NCBI GenBank assembly: GCA_019419955.1
Contig: JAHZIB010000011.1
Span: 1 to 43,796, forward strand
Direction of reading: 5' to 3'
Length of the DNA: 43,796 bases
Source of the DNA: Clostridiales bacterium
GTDB taxonomy: Bacteria; Bacillota; Clostridia; TANB77; CAG-508
The notes beneath the pieces were generated by a model. It was not told the DNA's origin. It did no database searches and saw only the letters and a list, made by a program, of their open reading frames with translations. Shown here piece by piece: positions 1 to 7,921 of this stretch (positions are counted from its first letter, which is position 1; each line of letters starts with the position of its first letter). The translations under genes and the position numbers were made by a program.

Positions 1-81
1 AATATTGGAAAAATTATGTTCATAATAAACCGGAAATTTATTATTGCAATTTATACCTTAAAAAAAGTTTTCCTAAAATAC

Positions 82-110
82 TTGTTTTTTCCTTTCATAT
101 GTGATAAACT
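82..110 (+). promoter_or_regulatory. Probable sigma-A promoter of rpmB
   Basis: A TTGTTT hexamer (82-87) lies 17 bases before TAAACT (105-110), which is preceded by TG one base upstream (an extended -10). The start codon is 44 bases further on. The hexamers are imperfect in a very AT-rich stretch, so this is a plausible assignment rather than a firm one. Confidence 0.45.
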
Positions 111-153
111 ATTATATAGTCAATTTTATTTACGCATATAGGAGGTGCAAATT

Positions 154-351
154 ATGGCAAAATGTGAAATATGTGATAAATCAGTAGCACATGGAAATGA
201 GATAAGTATAGCTCGTTCTCACGTTAGTAGGAGAACATCTAGAACTTTTAGACCAAATATAAGAAGAGTAAAAGCAGTTGTAAATGGAAATACAAAAACT
301 ATAAATGTATGTGCAAAATGCTTACGCTCTGGAAAAGTTACTAGAGCTTAA
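154..351 (+). CDS. rpmB: Large ribosomal subunit protein bL28, zinc-ribbon form
   Basis: This is a 65-residue protein of the 50S subunit. The sequence shows the L28 core (SHVSRRTSRTFRPNIRR) and two CxxC pairs, CEIC near the N-terminus and CAKC near the C-terminus. The four cysteines mark the zinc-binding form; many bacteria also have a cysteine-free paralogue. The start is the ATG at 154 because an AGGAGG site sits about eight bases upstream; the in-frame GTG at 145 overlaps that site and is unlikely. The gene is alone on the plus strand, with its own probable promoter and a terminator right behind it, so it is probably monocistronic. Length and motifs are normal for the family. Confidence 0.97.
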   Translation: MAKCEICDKSVAHGNEISIARSHVSRRTSRTFRPNIRRVKAVVNGNTKTINVCAKCLRSGKVTRA

Positions 352-379
352 ATATATACTTAATTACGCGTAATTTAAA

Positions 380-413
380 CAAAAACTTCAACTTATAAAA
401 GTTGAAGTTTTTG
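380..413. terminator. Intrinsic terminator after rpmB, usable in both directions
   Basis: A perfect 13-bp stem (380-392 with 401-413) and an 8-base loop; the arms are CAAAAACTTCAAC and its complement. The T-rich right arm gives a U-tract on the plus strand and the A-rich left arm gives one on the minus strand. It lies between rpmB and the convergent small gene ending at 426, so it can serve both. Confidence 0.85.
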
Positions 414-425
414 TTTGCACTATGC

Positions 426-668
426 TTAAATCTTATCTTTCTTATAAAAAATAAACTTTGCACGCTTTATGCAGCGCTTTTCAGCTTCAGTTTTCACAAA
501 ATTCGGAAACTTAGAATATTCCTCAAATTCCGAATCGCATTCCAAATCAGAATTTACAATTACATTTGCATTCCCTATTAAATTACCATCTACATTTGAA
601 ATCCGTACACTAAAGACTGCATTCATCAAATTAATGCATATGCATTCTGTAACAAAAAGATATTCCAT
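426..668 (-). CDS. Small protein of unknown function
   Basis: I do not recognise this 80-residue protein. The start chosen is the ATG at 668, which has an AAAGGAAA site eight bases upstream. An in-frame ATG at 845 would give 139 residues, but its first part would be translated out of the neighbouring repeat element and it has no good ribosome site. The protein has a hydrophobic, beta-like N-terminal half (FVTECICINLMNAVFSVRI) and a charged C-terminal half ending in a likely helix with TEAEKRCIKRAKF. That helix weakly recalls the AETRA-type helix of Rad52/ERF-like single-strand annealing proteins, but the protein is too short to claim the family. It is convergent with rpmB and shares its terminator. 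Confidence 0.6.
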   Translation of the reverse strand: MEYLFVTECICINLMNAVFSVRISNVDGNLIGNANVIVNSDLECDSEFEEYSKFPNFVKTEAEKRCIKRAKFIFYKKDKI

Positions 669-775
669 AGTGTTTTCCTTTCTGCCAATTATGGCGTCAA
701 AGCATTTTATAACGTGTGTTTTGTATTGTAACATATTTATATAAAAAAAGCAATCTTCACTATATATTTGAAATC

Positions 776-939
776 TTCGAAGGTTACAGGATAATGGTTT
801 AAAAAATAATTGTCCTGCAACGGGAGTTCCATTAAAAATTTTCACAAATCGACGCTTACAAAGCTTGTGAAAATTTTTAATTGGAATCTCCCTGCGCGGA
901 CTTCAAATGTGTAATAACCATTATCCTGTAACCTTCGAA
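776..939. repeat. MITE-like inverted-repeat element, family 1, copy A
   Basis: The element is 164 bp and bounded by perfect 24-bp terminal inverted repeats (776-799 and 916-939) that begin TTCGAAGGTTACAGG. Inside is a second perfect 17-bp inverted repeat (831-847 and 865-881, ATTAAAAATTTTCACAA), so a transcript could fold into a long hairpin. Copies B, C and D have the same architecture in the opposite orientation. It fills the gap between the small gene at 426-668 and the 3' end of divIVA. No transposase is encoded. Confidence 0.9.
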
Positions 940-984
940 AATTTCTATACATTAATAAAAAGTACATTTTCATGTACCTTTTAT

Positions 985-1434
985 TTAGTCTTTGTTTACT
1001 TCTTTTAATAATTCTAATTGCGAAATTAGCAATGATTCCATTTTAGCTTTATATACATCAAATTGTTTTTGCAAATCTTCTAATTCTTTCTTTTTAATTA
1101 TAAGCTGTTGTTCTAGTTCCATTACTTGTTGCTTTGCTGTTCCTTGTGCATCCTTAATTAGTTGGTCTGCTTCCTGTTTTGCAACTTTTTTTATTTCTTC
1201 AGCTGTACTTTGAGCCATTATTAGAGTATTTTGAAGTGTTGACTCCAAGTTTTGATACTTTTTAATTCCACTTTCTAGTTCTGTTATTTTAGATTTATTT
1301 TCATTAACTTCTTTATATAGTTTTTCATAGTCTAGTGTTAGCTCATCTAAAAAATTATCTACTTCTTCTACACTATAGCCATTCATCATTTGTTTCGCAA
1401 ATTTTTTATTTTCTATATCCAAAGGTGTGTACAT
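985..1434 (-). CDS. divIVA: DivIVA-family cell division / polar scaffold protein
   Basis: DivIVA proteins sense curved membrane at division septa and poles and recruit partners there. The 149-residue product has the conserved N-terminal membrane-binding segment (MYTPLDIENKKFAKQMMNGYS, then EEVDNFLDEL). A long coiled coil follows, from about residue 35 to the end, rich in K, E, Q and L, as expected for the oligomerising part. The start at 1434 has an AGGAGG site. It lies 35 bases downstream of sepF in the same direction, a standard Firmicutes division-gene pairing. The YlmE (YggS), YggT and YlmH genes that often sit between them are missing. It could belong to the GpsB branch, but the length favours DivIVA. 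Confidence 0.9.
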   Translation of the reverse strand: MYTPLDIENKKFAKQMMNGYSVEEVDNFLDELTLDYEKLYKEVNENKSKITELESGIKKYQNLESTLQNTLIMAQSTAEEIKKVAKQEADQLIKDAQGTAKQQVMELEQQLIIKKKELEDLQKQFDVYKAKMESLLISQLELLKEVNKD

Positions 1435-1469
1435 ATATTTATTCCTCCTAAACTTCCTATATAACTATA

Positions 1470-1952
1470 TTAATTGTTAGAATTGTTTCTTAGCCATGAA
1501 ACTGATAATTTGTTTTTTATTTCTTCTCTTGCCATTTCATTAGTAATATCATAATTGTATGGTGCAACTAGAAATATAGAATTAGATACTTTTTGCAAAT
1601 TACCATCTAAAGCATGAACCGCGCCACTAACAACATCTACTATTCTTCTAGCAACATCTTTATTAACATACTCTAGATTAACAATAATAGATTTTTTCTC
1701 CTTTAATAAATTACAAATACTTTCTGATTGTTCGAAAGTTGTTGGTTGACAAATAACCATTTTAACTTGTTGGGTTTGTGGCATATTTACAACTTTGTTA
1801 CTTCTTCTTCCCCATAATTTTCTATCTTCATCTTCCTCATCTTGTTCTTCTATTTCTTCATTTTTATCATAATCCAATTCTTCTATTTCCTCTTCATCTT
1901 TTTCTGGTAATCCTAACATTCCCCATACTTTTTCCATAATAGCTCCTGACAT
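1470..1952 (-). CDS. sepF: Cell division protein SepF
   Basis: SepF is a membrane-tethered protein that polymerises into arcs and anchors FtsZ at the septum. The 160-residue sequence has the three expected parts: an N-terminal amphipathic helix (MEKVWGMLGL), a very acidic linker at residues 18-45, and a C-terminal beta-alpha domain from about residue 58 (VKMVICQPTTFEQSE, then NLEYVNKDVARRIVDVVSGA). The domain keeps the usual DFxSGA-like region as DVVSGAVHALDG. The start at 1952 has GGAGGTT just upstream; the ATG five codons later is a less likely alternative. The order sepF-divIVA supports the assignment. Confidence 0.93.
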   Translation of the reverse strand: MSGAIMEKVWGMLGLPEKDEEEIEELDYDKNEEIEEQDEEDEDRKLWGRRSNKVVNMPQTQQVKMVICQPTTFEQSESICNLLKEKKSIIVNLEYVNKDVARRIVDVVSGAVHALDGNLQKVSNSIFLVAPYNYDITNEMAREEIKNKLSVSWLRNNSNN

Positions 1953-2088
1953 TTGAATAACCTCCTTAAAATATTCGTCATTGGTTTCTACTGGTATATA
2001 GTATCTATCATTTTTGCCATCTTGTCAATAGTTTTTTTAGTTTTGTAACAAAATTTTAACATAATTGTAATATAATTGTAATATTTCT

Positions 2089-3402
2089 TTATTTATTAAT
2101 TAATATTTCATCATAAATTGTTATATTTGGCATATTTCTTATTTCAGATGAAGTATAGCCCATCTCTCCCAACTCTTCACTTGTAAAATTTGTAACAATA
2201 GAATATTTTTCATTAGACTTAAGTATCTTTACTAGAATTTTATCTTCATATCCAATTCTAGTTCTTGTAACATATGCCATTTGAAAATCTTCTTTATTTT
2301 CATATGATATCGCAGAATTTGGAACTTTCAAACCAGATTCATTCCACCAAATTATTTCAACTGATACTTTTCTATAATTTATTAATTCTTCCACTCCTTC
2401 TTCAAGTTTGAAAGTAATTACATAATTATCCTTTTCCTCTGATTTATATTCTATGCTTGCATCTACTTCATTTCCGCTTGGCAATCTTATTTTTACCTCA
2501 TCTCCAACTTCCGCATTTTTAGCATAGTCGGAATCCAATACGATTACAATGTAACAATAATAATTATCTATAATTTTCCCACTTTCTCCACTTGCAGGTA
2601 TAATCTGTCCGGTTTTTAGTTTTAAATCTTCTAAAAATTCTTTACTATATTTGCCAAAGTTTTCCGGGGTCAAAACCTCCTCAAATCCATCCACTCTATA
2701 TGAAACAATTCCACTTTTTGTTGCTTCTAAATATTCCGCACCTGAATTCAATTGAGTCTCATATTTTTTTCTCTCATCAATTAGTTTTTTTAAGTATGAT
2801 CCTGACGGACTAAGTTCTCCAGCTATCTGTGCTTTTTTTGTCATATTACTTAAAATTTGCTGTTTATTTTCCTGTATTTTAGTCAAATCACTTTCTCCAA
2901 AAAGTTCATCCACTTTTGTATCAATTTGTTCCTCTAAAACTTTTGTATCAGATGTGAACAAATCTTTTTCATCTAACATTGCCTCATCAATCTTAGTATC
3001 TAAATCTTGAATTTTCTTTACCAAATTGTCCTCATTTTTTGTATAATATCTAAATATTGCCTCTCCTTTTGCAACCTTTTCTCCTTCTGATTTAATTTGT
3101 TCAATACCATTTTTATAATTTTCGCCTTTTAATACTACTTCATCTCGTATAATGTATCCTATCCCTGTTTCTTCCTCTTGTATTTGCCCCATTTCTACAT
3201 AAACAGTATCTGTAGGATTTTTAACTAATTGTGAAACTATAAATATAACATATATTATTATGCATAACAACAAAAACATAAAAATTTTCTTTTTATGCTC
3301 ATGAAAAAGCTTTTTAATTTTACTTTGTTTTTTATTCTTCTGTACCTTTTCTTTCTCTTCCAATTTCTTCACATTCCTTTTTGTTATGCAGTTTATTTGC
3401 AT
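2089..3402 (-). CDS. HlyD-like membrane-anchored adaptor protein
   Basis: The 437-residue protein has a basic N-terminus, one membrane segment at about residues 39-60, then a region resembling the barrel-sandwich and coiled-coil layout of HlyD/membrane-fusion proteins (VVLKGENYKNGIEQIKSEG, then a long charged helical stretch and a second lipoyl-like half). Family members usually couple an ABC or other exporter across the envelope, but no transporter gene is next to it. Proteins of this type occur near sepF in clostridia, which hints at an envelope or division role; that is inference. The start is uncertain: the ATG at 3402 lacks a clear ribosome site, and an in-frame TTG about 14 codons later is preceded by AAAGGA. 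Confidence 0.7.
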   Translation of the reverse strand: MQINCITKRNVKKLEEKEKVQKNKKQSKIKKLFHEHKKKIFMFLLLCIIIYVIFIVSQLVKNPTDTVYVEMGQIQEEETGIGYIIRDEVVLKGENYKNGIEQIKSEGEKVAKGEAIFRYYTKNEDNLVKKIQDLDTKIDEAMLDEKDLFTSDTKVLEEQIDTKVDELFGESDLTKIQENKQQILSNMTKKAQIAGELSPSGSYLKKLIDERKKYETQLNSGAEYLEATKSGIVSYRVDGFEEVLTPENFGKYSKEFLEDLKLKTGQIIPASGESGKIIDNYYCYIVIVLDSDYAKNAEVGDEVKIRLPSGNEVDASIEYKSEEKDNYVITFKLEEGVEELINYRKVSVEIIWWNESGLKVPNSAISYENKEDFQMAYVTRTRIGYEDKILVKILKSNEKYSIVTNFTSEELGEMGYTSSEIRNMPNITIYDEILINK

Positions 3403-3459
3403 ATTGCTATTTTAGTTACTTACCCTACCCTTTCAAATATCATTATTCATTAACCTTAT

Positions 3460-4371
3460 TTAACTTTTTCTTAATATTATGTCTATATTATTGTTAAGTT
3501 CATCTAGACCATCTAACCATGTAAGCCCATCATATCGTTTAAACCATGTAATCTGTCTTTTTGCATATCTTCTAGTCTCTTGTTTTATTTTTTCTATCAT
3601 CTCATCTCTAGTTGTAATACCATTAAGATATTCCACCACTTCTTTATAACCTAATCCTTGAAGAGCAGTAGGAAACTCACTATATTTATTTATTAAATTT
3701 CTAACCTCTTCAATTAACCCATGTTTAATCATTACATCTACTCTCTTATTTATTCTTTCATATAGAATATTCCTATTCATATTTATTCCAAATAATATGT
3801 AATTATATTTCACTCCATTTTTTCTTGATTCTTTTTCTAGTTCAGTTTTTGTTTTTCCTGTCGCATTGTAAATCTCAAGTATTCTACATATTCTCTTTTT
3901 ATCGTTAGGGCTAATTTTTAATGCAGCATTTTCATCTATTCTCATTGCCATTTTGTAAAGCTCATTAAGTCCTTTTTCTTTCTCCAATTTATTAAGTTCT
4001 TCTCTATATTTCAAATCAATTTCTATTTCACTATAATCTATTCCACGTACAAGAGCTTCAAGATAAAGCCCTGTTCCCCCAACTACAATAGGTACTTTCC
4101 CTTTTTCTAAAATTTCTTGTATTGCTTTTATTGCATCTCTTTTGTAATCTGCAACGCTATATCTTTTGTCTGGGAAAATGCAATCTATTAAGTAGTGCTT
4201 TATCCCTTGCATTTCTTCTGCAGTAGGCTTGGCTGTTCCTATCGTCATATCTTTATATATTTGCATTGAATCACATGAAACTATCTCTCCGTTTATTTTT
4301 TTTGCAAGTTCTATTGATAACCCAGTTTTTCCTGAAGCAGTCGGCCCACATATTACTATAACTTTTTGCAT
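3460..4371 (-). CDS. miaA: tRNA dimethylallyltransferase MiaA
   Basis: MiaA transfers a dimethylallyl group to N6 of A37 in tRNAs that read UNN codons. The sequence shows the P-loop GPTASGKTGLS near the N-terminus, the SCDSMQIYKDM segment (catalytic Asp region), GTAKPT, the VVGGTGLY motif, and the C-terminal RYAKRQITWF helix that contacts tRNA. At about 303 residues it has normal length. The start chosen is 4371 (MQKVIV), which has GGAGGT four bases upstream; the longer in-frame ATG at 4383 has no such site. It follows an unknown membrane protein and the mutL genes, matching the common mutL-miaA neighbourhood in Firmicutes. Confidence 0.95.
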   Translation of the reverse strand: MQKVIVICGPTASGKTGLSIELAKKINGEIVSCDSMQIYKDMTIGTAKPTAEEMQGIKHYLIDCIFPDKRYSVADYKRDAIKAIQEILEKGKVPIVVGGTGLYLEALVRGIDYSEIEIDLKYREELNKLEKEKGLNELYKMAMRIDENAALKISPNDKKRICRILEIYNATGKTKTELEKESRKNGVKYNYILFGINMNRNILYERINKRVDVMIKHGLIEEVRNLINKYSEFPTALQGLGYKEVVEYLNGITTRDEMIEKIKQETRRYAKRQITWFKRYDGLTWLDGLDELNNNIDIILRKS

Positions 4372-4432
4372 TTCGACCTCCATCCAATCAATCTTTAAAG
4401 CAATATATTTCTTAAGTCCTCATGTACATTTA

Positions 4433-5098
4433 CTATTCTGCTTGTACATTTTTTTGCACATTTATTTTTTCCTCATCTGTTGAATTTTCTTTCTTTATTG
4501 AATTATCAGATACAGTATTTCCCTCTGTATTATCTATTATAGTATTACTTGTTATGGCATTTGTAGAGTTTTCGACAACTTGATTTTCAACTTCAATATC
4601 ATTACCTTCTGTTATATAAATTCCCGTAATTCCATTTGGTATCTGTGGCTTGTCTGCATCTTGCTGAGCATTAGTTGTTCTTTGCTCATTTATTAAATTT
4701 ACCACTTGTTCTTGTATATTTTTAAAGTAAATACATTCTATTATAAGGATAATTAGAAGAATTACTCCTAAAACCATTGCTCTTTTCTTTAGAATATTTC
4801 CATCTAATCCTCTCATTTTATAGCTATAATACGATTTTGCAAACATTGGTAGAATTATTATTCCATTTATTGGAACAAATAAAAATGTGATAAGGTTTTT
4901 TCCCATTTCTGAAACCTCGGTCATTGTAATTCCTCTAGTGCTTATCCAATATACAATTGTTGTGAGAACATACATGAAAGCTGTTCCACCTGCAATATAA
5001 ATTAATTTTTCTTTTTTTGTTAAATCCGCTAAGCAGTAGTACATTAGCACAATTGATACAACATTTAATATAATTATAAATAGTAAGATTACTAGCAT
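4433..5098 (-). CDS. Membrane protein of unknown function, between mutL and miaA
   Basis: I do not recognise the family. The 221-residue protein starts at 5098, where AAAGGAGA lies upstream; upstream in-frame codons back to 5182 have no ribosome site. Four hydrophobic segments are visible (about residues 2-22, 31-52, 68-88 and 108-128), followed by a hydrophilic C-terminal tail of about 90 residues rich in N, T, E and S (for example NSTNAITSNTIIDNT). The tail is low-complexity and probably disordered. The layout suggests a small multi-pass membrane protein with a soluble tail; no enzyme motif is seen. It lies downstream of mutL and upstream of miaA on the same strand. Confidence 0.75.
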   Translation of the reverse strand: MLVILLFIIILNVVSIVLMYYCLADLTKKEKLIYIAGGTAFMYVLTTIVYWISTRGITMTEVSEMGKNLITFLFVPINGIIILPMFAKSYYSYKMRGLDGNILKKRAMVLGVILLIILIIECIYFKNIQEQVVNLINEQRTTNAQQDADKPQIPNGITGIYITEGNDIEVENQVVENSTNAITSNTIIDNTEGNTVSDNSIKKENSTDEEKINVQKNVQAE

Positions 5099-5146
5099 TT
5101 TAATCTCTCCTTTGATTTTGAAATACTTAGAATTTTGCGTCACTCT

Positions 5147-5262
5147 CTGTTGGGAAAAGAATTGTCTTTTTGTTAGGCACACGAGTTAGAAATGTACGAG
5201 GCGTACTCAGTGTACATTGAATACATTTCTAATAAAGTGTAACAACTATAAAAGCAATTATC
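5147..5262. repeat. Palindromic intergenic element, family 2, copy near mutL
   Basis: The element contains the TTGGGAAAAGAATTG box also found near 15640. It has arms TTAGAAATGTA (from 5187) and TACATTTCTAA (to about 5233) around an inner GTACGAGGCGTAC hairpin, and then AATAAAGTGTAACA. The copy at 15631-15776 shares the box, arm layout and AATAAA.TTTAACA tail. It sits directly after the end of the mutL C-terminal frame. Confidence 0.6.
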
Positions 5263-5270
5263 TCACCAAC

Positions 5271-6446
5271 TTACCTTCTTGAGAATTTTCTCTCAATATC
5301 TTCTCTCGTCATTCTTATTGCAGTTGGTCTTCCATGTGGACATGTAAATGGATTTGGAAGTACTAACAACTGTTTCATTAAATTATCAACTTCTTCTCTT
5401 GAAAGTGCCATATTTGCCTTCACGGCCGCCTTACAAGCTACTGTAGCAATAAACTTATCTTCAATTTCTTGCTTTGCTGTTCTTGCAACAGTATTTATTT
5501 CATCCAATGTTTCTAAAAACAATTCTTTGGTATCCAATTCCAAACATACTGTAGGAACTCCACTTAATTTTATTGTATTCTCACCAAATTCTTCCAAATC
5601 AAAACCTGCCTTCTCAAAAATATCCATATTGTCTTTTGCAATTTGCATGTCCTTATGACTTAGATTAATTATATCTGGAAGTAACATTAATTGTGAGTCT
5701 TTATTTCCATCGCTATAGTAATTTGCCTTTATTTTCTCATACATTATCCTTTCATGAGCTGCATGTTGGTCTATAATATATAGTTCTTTGTTCATTTCTA
5801 TAATTATGTATGTAGAAAAAGCTATTCCAATATATTTATACTCTGGCATTTTATTATCTGGTAATTTGTCAAAAATAGAAACATTTTCAGCAGTTTTTAG
5901 GTCTTGTGTATTTATTTTATATTCATTATTTTCTTCCTCAATATTTTCTTCGTCTTTAATAACTCTGCCAAAAGTTTTAGCATACATTTCATCAAAATTA
6001 CCATAATCTGATTCCATTTTCAACTTATCCATTTCGTGTATCTTTTCATTAATTTCAGATAAATCTACAATCTTTGTTTCGCCATTTTCATTATTGTTTT
6101 CGCAAGCTCCATTCTTGTTATTATAGATTTGTGCAACAAAGTTTTGCGTATCATCTGGCTTTATTTCTTCTTCCGTTTCATTCTTTTTACTTCCAAATCT
6201 ACTAAGCAGTCCAGTAAATCTACTTGAAATGCTATCACTTCTTGTATCATTACTTACATTAGAATTTGTATCATTTCCAGTAAACAATTCATCTGCCCTA
6301 TCACTTTTATTTGTTACGCTTTCTTCTTCTGAAACACTATTAATATCACTTCCATCTTTGCTTTCACCATCATTTTGAAAATCAGTTGACGAAATATTAT
6401 TTTCTAATAGACCATTAGCAGCATTTCCGCTTGTATATTCCTCCAT
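5271..6446 (-). CDS. mutL: DNA mismatch repair protein MutL, C-terminal endonuclease part (split gene)
   Basis: This 391-residue frame carries the MutL dimerisation/endonuclease domain from about residue 195. The metal-binding endonuclease motif DQHAAHERIMYE is at 226-237, ACKAAVKA at 337-344 and CPHGRP at 369-374, all three expected for the nicking MutL of organisms without MutH. The first 190 residues are an acidic, Asn/Ser-rich linker. The frame is +1 relative to the N-terminal part and overlaps it by 32 bases. An in-frame TAA four codons before the ATG at 6446 means the two frames can only be joined within about 40 bases. The ATG has only a weak CGGA site, so independent translation is uncertain. 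Either a real frameshift, reinitiation, or a sequence error explains it. Confidence 0.85.
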   Translation of the reverse strand: MEEYTSGNAANGLLENNISSTDFQNDGESKDGSDINSVSEEESVTNKSDRADELFTGNDTNSNVSNDTRSDSISSRFTGLLSRFGSKKNETEEEIKPDDTQNFVAQIYNNKNGACENNNENGETKIVDLSEINEKIHEMDKLKMESDYGNFDEMYAKTFGRVIKDEENIEEENNEYKINTQDLKTAENVSIFDKLPDNKMPEYKYIGIAFSTYIIIEMNKELYIIDQHAAHERIMYEKIKANYYSDGNKDSQLMLLPDIINLSHKDMQIAKDNMDIFEKAGFDLEEFGENTIKLSGVPTVCLELDTKELFLETLDEINTVARTAKQEIEDKFIATVACKAAVKANMALSREEVDNLMKQLLVLPNPFTCPHGRPTAIRMTREDIERKFSRR

Positions 6447-7740
6447 GATTCCGTGTTATGTTTTTATGTTCTAACACATTCTTTTCAGAATCATTATTCA
6501 CATTTTCTTGTACTTCTTCGCCGTTATTATTAGTGTTTCCAGCTAAAATTGACAAGTCTTGAAGTGGAGCATTTTTTAATTTATTAATTTCTTCTAAAAT
6601 ATCTATTTTAGGTTTAACATTATCTTGTGATAAACTTTGTTCTTTTACTTTTGTTAAATCAGAAGCTTCAGTTTTTACAGGTGTTGGTGCAATTTTCCAT
6701 GAATTATTCAATTGCTTATCAAGTTCAATTTTGGTCTTATCTGGTACCAAGTCTTCTTTAAGTAAACTATCTTTTATAGCATGATATACTGCTTTAAATA
6801 TTTTACTTTCCTCTTCAAATCTGACCTCTAATTTTGCAGGATGAACATTGACATCGACCTTTTGTGGGTTCATTTCTAGATTTAAAACTAAAAAGCCATA
6901 TTTACCAATTGTTAAAAGTCCCTTATAGCCTTGTTCTGCTGCACTTGTTAAGGTCTTGTCTTTTATATATCTTTTATTTACAAAGAACAATTGATTAGAC
7001 CTATTAGAACGAGCAACAACTGGTTTTCCAATCACTCCTCTGACTTTTATTTCTTCATATTCATAATCCACATCAATTATATTTTCTGCAACATCTTTTC
7101 CATATATGCTATATATAACAGACTTCATGTCTCCATTTCCTGAAGTTTGAATAACTGTCTTGCCTGAATTAATTAATTTTATTGAAATCTGTGGGTTTAC
7201 CAGTGCAATCCTTGTGACGGTATCTTCTATATAACCTGCTTCTGTAAAATCTTTTTTTAAGAACTTGTACCTAACAGGTGTATTGAAAAACAAATCAGTA
7301 ACAGTTATTGTACTTCCTTTTGGGCAACCAGCATCCTCAAAATTAAGAACTTTTCCTCCCTTTACCTCAATTTTTTTTCCAATCTCATTATCTTCAGTTC
7401 TTGAAATAAGCTCCACATTACTAATAGCTGCAATACTTGCCAAAGCTTCTCCCCTAAATCCCATTGAAGTAACAGTTTCTAAATCCTGAGCTTTCCTTAT
7501 TTTACTCGTTGCATGTCTTTCAAATGCTATTTCCATATCATCTGGAATAAAACCTTTGCCATTATCTGTAATTCTTATGTATGATATACCACCATTCCTT
7601 ATATCTATTGTAATTTTATTTGCTCCAGCATCTATTGAATTCTCAATTAACTCTTTTACCACAGAGGCTGGTCTCTCAATAACTTCTCCTGCTGCTATTT
7701 TGTTTATTGTTAAATCATCTAATAAAACTATATTTCCCAC
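6415..7740 (-). CDS. mutL: DNA mismatch repair protein MutL, N-terminal ATPase part (split gene)
   Basis: MutL couples mismatch recognition by MutS to strand nicking. This 441-residue frame holds the complete GHKL ATPase: E30 and N34 in KELIENSIDAGA, the DNGKGF motif at about 59, TSMGFRGEAL at 91-100, and VTDLFFNTPVR. The S5-like transducer domain follows (NPQKVDVNVHPAKLEVRF). It then runs into an acidic linker and stops early at 6415 with a non-MutL tail (GGIYKRKCC). The start is a GTG at 7740 behind GAGAGGA. Together the two frames would make a protein of more than 800 residues, longer than usual because the linker is expanded by roughly 200 residues. No mutS is in the window. Confidence 0.9.
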   Translation of the reverse strand: MGNIVLLDDLTINKIAAGEVIERPASVVKELIENSIDAGANKITIDIRNGGISYIRITDNGKGFIPDDMEIAFERHATSKIRKAQDLETVTSMGFRGEALASIAAISNVELISRTEDNEIGKKIEVKGGKVLNFEDAGCPKGSTITVTDLFFNTPVRYKFLKKDFTEAGYIEDTVTRIALVNPQISIKLINSGKTVIQTSGNGDMKSVIYSIYGKDVAENIIDVDYEYEEIKVRGVIGKPVVARSNRSNQLFFVNKRYIKDKTLTSAAEQGYKGLLTIGKYGFLVLNLEMNPQKVDVNVHPAKLEVRFEEESKIFKAVYHAIKDSLLKEDLVPDKTKIELDKQLNNSWKIAPTPVKTEASDLTKVKEQSLSQDNVKPKIDILEEINKLKNAPLQDLSILAGNTNNNGEEVQENVNNDSEKNVLEHKNITRNHGGIYKRKCC

Positions 7741-7921
7741 TATACTTCGTTCCTCTCTAATATATCTATTGCACTTATGTTTTACTATTTTTGCTATACT
7801 TTAAAATTATATCATTAATATATGTTTTTTGTATAGGTTTTTAAAGAATTTTTTTACAAAAATTTGTAAGCGGTCATATTGACCTCTTGACAAGTACCTT
7901 TTTAAAATTTTTTCAATCTGA

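Noticed and set aside
426..845. 139-residue version of the small gene next to rpmB
   Set aside because: The first ~25 codons are translated from the MITE copy A inverted repeat and there is no ribosome site at 845; the ATG at 668 has one.
6440..6480. Programmed -1 frameshift at the A-run (CATAAAAACATAA) in mutL
   Set aside because: The second frame is +1 relative to the first, and a stop in that frame lies between the A-run and the junction, so slippage there could not fuse the two parts.
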